Below are positions 57,751 through 64,000 of a stretch of DNA of 64,000 nucleotides, in pieces. The notes beneath the pieces were generated by a model. The model searched no databases. It was not told the DNA's origin and worked only from the letters and a program-made list of their open reading frames with translations. The first letter of the stretch is position 1, and every line of letters starts with the position of its first letter. Both the position numbers and the translations under genes were made by a program. The stretch is taken from positions 62,001 through 126,000 of the forward strand of contig NZ_JACESP010000008.1 in the NCBI RefSeq assembly GCF_013911755.1, given 5' to 3'. This DNA comes from Sphingosinicella sp. (GTDB lineage Bacteria; Pseudomonadota; Alphaproteobacteria; Sphingomonadales; Sphingomonadaceae).

Positions 57751-57874
57751 ACAGCGAGTTCCGGATTCAGTCATCAAACGGGCACGGCAGCACATGCATC
57801 TGCCTCCGGCTCATTTCGCACGATCGCCATCAATGCTGATGTGTCTGCCGCGGTCATTTGGGCCGACCATCCCG

Positions 57875-60514
57875 TCAGTCCGGTTTTGGGTTTCTAATGA
57901 CAGCCCCTTCAGGAAACACGATCGTGAAAAGCGAGCCGCCCGCGTCCTGATTGCTGGCGGTTACCTCAAGGCCCATGGCATCCGCAAAGCCTTTCACGAT
58001 CGCAAGGCCGAGACCGCTGCCCCGGTCACGATCAGTGCCGGCCCCGGTTTCGAATACGGAAAAAGCCCCAGCGCCGGTTTCCGGCAGGCCCGACCCTGAA
58101 TCGCAGACGGACAGCGTCACCGCATCGGGCGTCCGTTTCCCTTCGATCACGATCCTGCCACCGCCGTGCTGGGTAGCGTTGGTGAGAAGATTGAGCAGGA
58201 TATGATGGAGCAGCGTCGGATCGGCTGAAACCAATGGCAGGTTTGCTGGCACCTTGAGGTCGATGCGACTCTGGGCGAGCAGCATCTTGAGGTCGTGAAT
58301 GGCGCTCGCCACAGCATCGGTGAGGTCAACGGCTTCCGGTCGGGGTTCGAGCCTGCCGGTGTCGATGCGGACCATGTCGAGCAGGTTGTCGAGGAAACGG
58401 CGGAGCCGCGCGATCTCGGCGCGTGCCACCGGCAGCGTTGAAGCGTCCGGGTGTTCGGCGGCGATCGCGTCGACCGCACCGGAAACGGACGTGAGCGGTG
58501 TGCGTAGATCGTGCCCGATAGAGGAGAGCAGCGCGGCGCGAAGCCGGTCGCGCTCCTTGAGCACGGTAACGGCGCGGAGCTCATCCTCGAGCTTTAGGCG
58601 CTCATGCGCCAGCGCCGCCTGCCCGAGCAGTGTGGAGAGCAGCACAGCGCGATCGGCGCTGACGGGTGCCCGACCGTCCTCGCTCGAAAGCCCAACGACG
58701 GCGAGCACGCCAAGCGCGGTCTTCAACGGATGGAACTGCCAATCGGCGGCGTTCAGCGTATCGGAGCCGGCGCCGGCGGGCTCGCCCCGGCTCCAGGCCC
58801 AGTCCGCTGCTGCCAGATCGATCGGGCCGAGCACGGCGCCTTCCGGAAACGACGCTCGTATCGCGAGACTGCCATTCTGTTCACACAGCAACAGGCTCCT
58901 GACACCGAGGATGCGCGCCATCTCGGCGCAGACAATACGGCTCGTCGACTCCCAGTCCGACGCCCGCGCCAGTGCCTGTCCGAAAGCGGCGACGGCGGCA
59001 TTTTCGTGCGCGCTTCGCGCGCCGAGCGTGGCGCGCGTCTTGAGGCGGCTGGCGATCTCAGCCGTGAAAATCGCGATGCCGAGCAATACGAACAGGGTGA
59101 GCACGCTCTGCGGATCGGCGATGGTGAAGGTATAAAGGGGTGGCAGAAAGAAGAAGTTGTAGGCGAGCGCCGACGCCATGCCCGCGACAATGCCGGGTCG
59201 GGATCCGAAACGCCCGGCTACAGCAATGACCGGCAGCAGATAGATGAGATCGACGCCGCCTGCACCGATCAACGGTTCGGCGATCTTGCAGAGCAACGTG
59301 GTGAAGCCGATGGCGACTGCGATAAGCGCGTAGTCGCGGGGCTTTCCCCACCCCTTGGCAGGCGCAGTCCGCGCTCGGACGGGGCCGCCTTCCGCCGGGA
59401 TGACGTGGATCGCGAGGCCGTCGCCGCTGCGCAGCATGGCGTTCACCACCGATCCGTGCCGCAGCTCAAACCACCAGCTACGCACCGACTTGCCGAGCAC
59501 AAGTTGCGTGGCGCGCATGCCTTCGAGGTGGGCGCGCAGCCCCTCGATCACGCTTTCGGCGGGGACCGTGGCGATCGTCGCGCCGAGGTTCGCGGCGAGG
59601 CGCAGCGCGTCGGCGACGCGGCGCTTGTCCGCCTCGTCGAAGGCGGCCGCGCGCGGCGTTTCGATGTAGACCGCCTGCCACGGCGCGCGGAGCGCATCGG
59701 CGAGCCGCTTGCCGACGCGCACCAGCGCCTCGCTGCCCGGCAATTCGCTGACCGCGACGAGAATGCGTTCGCCGGCGCCGAACGTGCCGGGCACGGCATG
59801 CGCGTCGAGATGCTCCAGCATCGCCTGATCGACCGTGAGCGCCGCGCGCCGCAGCGCCATTTCCCTGAGCGCCGAAAGATTCTGCTTCGAGAAGAAATGG
59901 CCGAGCGCGCGCGAGGCTTCGGCGGGGATGTAGACCTTGCCCTCCTTCAGCCGCTCGATGAGTTCGTCGGGCGGTAGGTCGACGACTTCGATCTCGGCGC
60001 CGTCGAAGACGCTGTCGGGCACCGTCTCGCGCACCCGAACGCGCGTGAAGCCGGCGACAACGTCGTTCAGGCTCTCGACGTGCTGGATGTTGAGCGTGGT
60101 GTAGACGTCGATCCCCGCATCGAGCAGCTCGGCCACGTCCTGCCAACGCTTTGGGTGGCGGCTGCCCTCGACGTTACTGTGCGCATATTCGTCGACGAGC
60201 GCCAGCGCCGGACGACGCGCCAGCACGGCATCGAGGTCCATCTCCTCGAGCATGTGGCCCTGATAGTCGATGCGGCTGCGGGGGATGACCTCGAACGGTT
60301 CGAGGAGCGCGGCGGTTTCCGCGCGGCCGTGCGTCTCAACGATCGCCACCACCGTGTCCACACCCGCCTTTAGGCGCGCGGCACCGCCACGAAGCATCTC
60401 GAATGTCTTGCCGACACCAGGCGCAGCGCCGAGGAATATCTTGAGCTTGCCGCGCGCTTCCCGCCGCGCGGCGCGCAGCAGAGCATCGGGTGAGGGACGA
60501 GACTCGCTATCCAT
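57875..60514 (-). CDS. kdpD: KdpD osmosensitive potassium-channel histidine kinase
   Basis: An 879-residue kinase from ATG 60514 (MDSESRPSPDALLRAARREA), the normal KdpD opening; the frame extends 19 codons further up without need. The N-terminal KdpD domain has Walker A FLGAAPGVGKTFEML near residue 28, ALVDEYAHSN and YTTLNIQHVESLNDVV. A universal-stress-like domain follows (about 225-345), then four membrane helices (about 370-480), a GAF domain, the H-box SSIGHDLRTPLTSVSG, and HATPase motifs (LLNLLTNATQHGGG, GSGLGLAIVKGFADAMG). It is divergent from kdpFAB. No kdpE response-regulator gene follows it. Confidence 0.92.
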   Translation of the reverse strand: MDSESRPSPDALLRAARREARGKLKIFLGAAPGVGKTFEMLRGGAARLKAGVDTVVAIVETHGRAETAALLEPFEVIPRSRIDYQGHMLEEMDLDAVLARRPALALVDEYAHSNVEGSRHPKRWQDVAELLDAGIDVYTTLNIQHVESLNDVVAGFTRVRVRETVPDSVFDGAEIEVVDLPPDELIERLKEGKVYIPAEASRALGHFFSKQNLSALREMALRRAALTVDQAMLEHLDAHAVPGTFGAGERILVAVSELPGSEALVRVGKRLADALRAPWQAVYIETPRAAAFDEADKRRVADALRLAANLGATIATVPAESVIEGLRAHLEGMRATQLVLGKSVRSWWFELRHGSVVNAMLRSGDGLAIHVIPAEGGPVRARTAPAKGWGKPRDYALIAVAIGFTTLLCKIAEPLIGAGGVDLIYLLPVIAVAGRFGSRPGIVAGMASALAYNFFFLPPLYTFTIADPQSVLTLFVLLGIAIFTAEIASRLKTRATLGARSAHENAAVAAFGQALARASDWESTSRIVCAEMARILGVRSLLLCEQNGSLAIRASFPEGAVLGPIDLAAADWAWSRGEPAGAGSDTLNAADWQFHPLKTALGVLAVVGLSSEDGRAPVSADRAVLLSTLLGQAALAHERLKLEDELRAVTVLKERDRLRAALLSSIGHDLRTPLTSVSGAVDAIAAEHPDASTLPVARAEIARLRRFLDNLLDMVRIDTGRLEPRPEAVDLTDAVASAIHDLKMLLAQSRIDLKVPANLPLVSADPTLLHHILLNLLTNATQHGGGRIVIEGKRTPDAVTLSVCDSGSGLPETGAGAFSVFETGAGTDRDRGSGLGLAIVKGFADAMGLEVTASNQDAGGSLFTIVFPEGAVIRNPKPD

Positions 60515-60675
60515 GGCGCCCGCAGATGTAGGCTGAAGTGGATGCGAACGCCACGGCGGTCCCGGCTTCACTATGAAATCTTAATGCCAAAGACCGGCAT
60601 TCGCCGTCGAACCTTAATGGCGGCAGCGCCTATCTCGTGAGCTGCGCCATGGAGGCGCTTACACGGAGATTCATC
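60515..60675. promoter_or_regulatory. Divergent kdpD / kdp structural operon promoter region
   Basis: 161 bases between the kdpD start and the first small kdp peptide. A KdpE-type operator would be expected here on general knowledge, but I could not identify boxes by eye. Confidence 0.4.
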
Positions 60676-60759
60676 ATGCCGGACCTGCCATGGCTCGCCC
60701 TGCTGGGCGGGCTGGTTCTTGCGACGCTGGCGCTCGTCCGCGTCTGCGACAACGCCTGA
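60676..60759 (+). CDS. 27-residue hydrophobic peptide upstream of kdpF
   Basis: ATG 60676 is preceded by GGAG at seven bases. The product, MPDLPWLALLGGLVLATLAL then VRVCDNA, is a single membrane helix with a short polar tail. Similar one-helix peptides appear to precede kdpF in related alphaproteobacteria. It is distinct from KdpF, which follows 11 bases later. It may be a second small subunit or a leader peptide. Confidence 0.6.
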   Translation: MPDLPWLALLGGLVLATLALVRVCDNA

Positions 60760-60770
60760 AGGCCTAGCCA

Positions 60771-60860
60771 ATGACGCTGCACCTGATCCTTGCCGGCGCT
60801 ACCGCGCTCGGGCTGCTCTTCTATCTCGTGGCCGCACTGCTGCGGCCCGAACGCTTTTGA
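60771..60860 (+). CDS. kdpF: KdpF small subunit of the K+-transporting ATPase
   Basis: A 29-residue single-helix peptide ([20 protein letters not shown] then AALLRPERF). The Leu-rich helix ending in LLRPERF is the KdpF hallmark and stabilises the KdpABC complex. It ends 13 bases before kdpA. Confidence 0.85.
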   Translation: MTLHLILAGATALGLLFYLVAALLRPERF

Positions 60861-60873
60861 TCGGAACTTCCCG

Positions 60874-62577
60874 ATGACCTACCAGGGATGGGCGCTCATC
60901 GCGCTGTTCGTGGGCCTGCTGCTGGCCCTCACCAAGCCAATGGGCCTGTGGCTGTTCGCGCTTTACGAAGGCCGGCGGACACCGCTTCACCGCATTCTGG
61001 GGCCGGTTGAAAACGGCTTCTACAGGCTCGCGGGGATTGACCCCTCAGCGGAGCAGGGATGGCGGCGCTATGCGCTGCATCTCGTCCTGTTCAATCTCGC
61101 GCTCCTGCTGTTCACTTATGCCGTGCTGCGGCTTCAGGACATGCTGCCGCTGAACCCGCGCGGCCTCGCCGCGCTCGGGCCGGACGGCGCGATGAACACC
61201 TCGATCAGCTTCACCACCAACACCAACTGGCAGTGGTATTCGGGCGAAGCGGCGCTTTCGAACCTCGCTCAGATGCTCGGCCTCACCATCCAAAATTTCC
61301 TGTCGGCCGCGACAGGCATTGCGGTCGCCTTCGCTCTGTTCCGCGGCTTCGCACGGCGCGAGGCGACCACTGTCGGCAATGTGTGGGCAGATATCACGCG
61401 CATCACGCTCTATCTGCTGCTGCCGATCTCGTTCGTTTATGCGCTGTACCTGATCGCGAGCGGCGTACCGCAAACGCTCGCCGCATCGGTTGATGTCGTC
61501 ACGCTGGAAGGCGCGAAGCAGACGATCGCGCTTGGGCCGGTCGCCAGCCAGGAAGCGATCAAGATGCTCGGCACCAACGGCGGCGGTTTCTTCAACGCGA
61601 ACAGCGCGCACCCGTTCGAGAATCCGACTGCGCTGACGAACCTCGTGCAGATGCTGTCGATATTCGTGATCGGTGTCGGCCTCACGTGGACGTTCGGCAA
61701 GGCTGTGGGGAACACACGGCAGGGCTGGGCGATCCTCGTCGCCATGCTCGTGCTGTTCGTCGCGGGCGTGACCGTCGCCTACTCGCAGGAGGCCGCAGGC
61801 AATCCGATCCTGCACGGCCTCGGCATTTCCGGCGGCAACATGGAGGGCAAGGAAATTCGCTTCGGCATCGCCGCTTCGGCACTCTTTGCCGTCATCACGA
61901 CCGCTGCCTCGTGCGGCGCCGTCAATGCCATGCACGACAGCTTCACGCCGCTCGGCGGCATGATCCCGCTGTTCAACATACAGCTCGGCGAAGTCGTTGT
62001 GGGCGGCGTCGGCGCGGGCATCTACGGCTTCCTGCTGTTCGCCCTGCTCGCCGTGTTCGTCGCCGGACTGATGGTCGGGCGGACGCCCGAATATGTCGGC
62101 AAGAAGATCGAGGCGCGCGAGGTGAAGCTCGCCGTGCTCGCCATCGCCGTCCTGCCGCTCGCCATTCTCGGCTTCACGGCGCTAAGCGCGGTGAGCGCGG
62201 CGGGACTCGCGGGGCCTCTCAACAAGGGCCCGCACGGTTTTTCGGAAATCCTTTATGCCTTCACGTCGGCGGCCGGAAACAACGGCTCGGCCTTCGCGGG
62301 GCTCACGGCGGGCACGCCGTGGTACAACGCCCTTCTCGGCATCGCGATGTGGCTCGGGCGGTTCTTCGTGATCGTGCCCGTGCTCGCCATCGCGGGCAAC
62401 CTCGCCGCGAAGAAATACACACCCGCGACCGCCGGTTCGTTCCCCACCACTGGGGCGCTGTGGATCGGCCTCCTCATCGGGATCATCCTCATCGTCGGCG
62501 GCCTCACCTTCCTCCCCAGCCTAGTGCTCGGTCCGGTTGCGGACCATGTCGCGATGCTGCGCGGCGACCTCTTCTGA
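60874..62577 (+). CDS. kdpA: KdpA, potassium-binding subunit of the Kdp ATPase
   Basis: A 567-residue protein from ATG 60874 ([24 protein letters not shown]). About ten membrane helices carry four selectivity-filter-like P-loops: [14 protein letters not shown] (about 112), [20 protein letters not shown] (about 230), [17 protein letters not shown] (about 345) and [15 protein letters not shown] (about 465). It forms the high-affinity K+ channel-like subunit. It lies between kdpF and kdpB in the canonical order. Confidence 0.95.
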   Translation: MTYQGWALIALFVGLLLALTKPMGLWLFALYEGRRTPLHRILGPVENGFYRLAGIDPSAEQGWRRYALHLVLFNLALLLFTYAVLRLQDMLPLNPRGLAALGPDGAMNTSISFTTNTNWQWYSGEAALSNLAQMLGLTIQNFLSAATGIAVAFALFRGFARREATTVGNVWADITRITLYLLLPISFVYALYLIASGVPQTLAASVDVVTLEGAKQTIALGPVASQEAIKMLGTNGGGFFNANSAHPFENPTALTNLVQMLSIFVIGVGLTWTFGKAVGNTRQGWAILVAMLVLFVAGVTVAYSQEAAGNPILHGLGISGGNMEGKEIRFGIAASALFAVITTAASCGAVNAMHDSFTPLGGMIPLFNIQLGEVVVGGVGAGIYGFLLFALLAVFVAGLMVGRTPEYVGKKIEAREVKLAVLAIAVLPLAILGFTALSAVSAAGLAGPLNKGPHGFSEILYAFTSAAGNNGSAFAGLTAGTPWYNALLGIAMWLGRFFVIVPVLAIAGNLAAKKYTPATAGSFPTTGALWIGLLIGIILIVGGLTFLPSLVLGPVADHVAMLRGDLF

Positions 62578-62589
62578 GGGACAACTCCC

Positions 62590-64000
62590 ATGACCAAATC
62601 CATGTTCTCTGCAGGCCTCGTGATCCCGGCGATGCGCGATGCGGTGCTGAAGCTTGATCCGCGCCAGCTCGTGCGCAATCCGGTGCTGTTCACCACGGCG
62701 GTTGTTGCGCTGCTCCTCGGCGTGCTCCTCGCGATCGGCGGCGAGCGTCTCTCCATGCCGTTCCAGATACAGCTCATCGTGTGGCTCTGGCTCACCGTAC
62801 TGTTCGGCACCTTTGCGGAAGCGCTTGCCGAAGGGCGCGGGCGGGCGCAGGCGGCGGCGCTGCGCGCCACCAAATCCGAACTCAAGGCGAAGCTGCTTGT
62901 CGGGGTCGGCGATATCTACGAGGTGGTCGGTGCCGCGCAGCTGCAGAAGGGTGAAATCGTTATTGTCGAAACCGGCGATCTGATCCCAGCCGACGGCGAG
63001 GTTATCGAGGGCGTCGCCTCGGTGAACGAAGCCGCGATTACCGGCGAGAGCGCTCCCGTGATCCGCGAGGCCGGCGGCGACCGCAGCGCCGTCACCGCGG
63101 GCACGCGCGTCATTTCGGACCGCATCAAGGTACGTGTCACGCAGGAGCCGGGGCATGGCTTTCTGGACCGGATGATCGCGCTCGTAGAAGGCGCCGAACG
63201 GAAAAAGACGCCCAACGAGATCGCGCTCACGATCCTGCTCGTCGGTCTCACGATCATCTTCCTGATCGCCGTGTCCACGATCCCCGGCTTTGCCGACTAT
63301 GCCGGCGGCAGCGTTCCGGTCGCGGTGCTCGCCGCACTGCTCATCACGCTCATCCCCACCACGATCGCCGCGCTTCTCTCCGCGATCGGCATCGCGGGCA
63401 TGGACCGGCTGGTGCGTTTCAACGTGCTCGCGAAATCCGGCCGCGCGGTGGAAGCTGCAGGCGATGTCGATGTGCTGCTGCTCGACAAGACGGGTACGAT
63501 CACCATCGGCGATCGCCAGGCAACGGCCTTCCGGCCGCTCTCGGGTATCGATGTGGAAACGCTGGCAAATGCCGCCACACTCGCCAGCCTTGCCGACGAG
63601 ACGCCGGAAGGGCGCTCGATCGTCGTGCTGGCGCGCGAGCGCTATGCCGTCGCCACACGCACGCTCCCGGCGGACGCGCGCGTAATCGCGTTCACGGCGC
63701 AGACGCGCGTGTCCGGGATCGAGGTTGCAGGCAGCATCATTCGGAAGGGCGCCGTCGATTCCATCCTGAAAGCGGAGCCTGCGCTTGCCGACACCCCTGC
63801 CGCCGTCGAACTCACGCGCATCACCAACGAGATCGCCCGTTCAGGCGCCACACCGCTTGCGGTCGTGCGGGACGGGCGTCTGCTCGGTGCGGTGGCACTA
63901 TCGGACGTCGTGAAGGCAGGCGTGCGCGAACGCTTCGCGGAGCTTCGCCGCATGGGCATCCGCACGGTGATGATCACCGGCGACAATCCACTTACCGCCG
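62590..64000 (+). CDS. kdpB: KdpB, catalytic P-type ATPase subunit, truncated by the window end
   Basis: The first 470 residues are present from ATG 62590; the gene runs off the right edge. Visible motifs are the actuator loop [11 protein letters not shown] (TGES, about 150), the membrane I-P-T-T segment [25 protein letters not shown], the phosphorylation site [13 protein letters not shown] with Asp299, and the nucleotide-domain FRPLSG and SIIRKGAV regions. The last visible part is [10 protein letters not shown]. It follows kdpA by 12 bases. KdpC is expected just outside. Confidence 0.95.
   Translation, partial: MTKSMFSAGLVIPAMRDAVLKLDPRQLVRNPVLFTTAVVALLLGVLLAIGGERLSMPFQIQLIVWLWLTVLFGTFAEALAEGRGRAQAAALRATKSELKAKLLVGVGDIYEVVGAAQLQKGEIVIVETGDLIPADGEVIEGVASVNEAAITGESAPVIREAGGDRSAVTAGTRVISDRIKVRVTQEPGHGFLDRMIALVEGAERKKTPNEIALTILLVGLTIIFLIAVSTIPGFADYAGGSVPVAVLAALLITLIPTTIAALLSAIGIAGMDRLVRFNVLAKSGRAVEAAGDVDVLLLDKTGTITIGDRQATAFRPLSGIDVETLANAATLASLADETPEGRSIVVLARERYAVATRTLPADARVIAFTAQTRVSGIEVAGSIIRKGAVDSILKAEPALADTPAAVELTRITNEIARSGATPLAVVRDGRLLGAVALSDVVKAGVRERFAELRRMGIRTVMITGDNPLTA

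Noticed and set aside
1-64000. CRISPR array, rRNA operon, intact insertion sequence
   Set aside because: Read through for regular short repeats, rRNA-like conserved stretches and transposase motifs; none seen.

Overview
The window looks like a chromosomal segment of a GC-rich alphaproteobacterium, most probably a member of the Sphingomonadales. The reasons are a DUF6118 protein behind a TraA-type relaxase, an extensin-like protein, several TonB-dependent receptors, EcfG-type (general stress response sigma factor) promoters, and many small stress-associated DUF proteins. No rRNA, intact tRNA, CRISPR array or intact transposase was seen. Gene starts were reassigned where a ribosome-binding site, family length, signal peptide or promoter favoured a different codon.

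Layout. (1) 1-0.9 kb: tail of a conjugative module (relaxase C-terminus, then a DUF6118 gene whose 3' end looks truncated), followed by an AT-richer gap. (2) 1.4-36 kb: an extensin-like gene, then a long run of stress and envelope genes. These include DUF2171, BrkB, flavodoxin, DedA, hemerythrin, SRPBCC, DUF421, DUF202, two DUF4142 lipoproteins, two SDRs, a ferritin-like DUF892 protein, an MFS carrier, a KaiC-like ATPase with a hybrid histidine kinase, DUF1328 and DUF305. Within it sits a respiratory block: a caa3 oxidase with subunits I+III fused and subunit II fused to cytochrome c, two further c-type cytochromes, CtaG, a b561-type cytochrome and a PQQ-type sorbosone dehydrogenase. There is also a glycan-like group (a 740-aa orphan, a GH130-like protein, a glycosyltransferase) and a GntA/DcsA-like N-hydroxylase paired with a DUF1989 protein. 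(3) 36.2-38.3 kb: a secreted amidohydrolase. (4) 38.4-51.1 kb: a self-contained catabolic cluster (LLM monooxygenase, acyl-CoA ligase, TetR, Fe-ADH, racemase-type CoA enzyme, P450, MBL hydrolase, TonB receptor, Baeyer-Villiger-type monooxygenase). (5) 51.5-57.8 kb: an XRE regulator divergent from a TonB receptor, GDPD, b561 and TonB receptor operon. (6) 57.9-64 kb: kdpD divergent from a kdpFAB operon that runs off the right edge.

How it works together. Much of the 2-36 kb stretch appears to be wired to the general stress sigma factor: GGAAC-N15/17-(C/G)GTT elements stand in front of many transcription units. One is a perfectly symmetrical element between the caa3 operon and a divergent cytochrome c gene. 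The catabolic cluster appears to be a separate regulon. A palindrome ATACT-N4-AGTAT lies upstream of every transcription unit in it, and a TetR gene is encoded inside. Imperfect 23-bp direct repeats bracket the cluster, with a possible integrase remnant beside one of them, so it may be an acquired island for uptake and oxidative breakdown of an unidentified ketone or acid.
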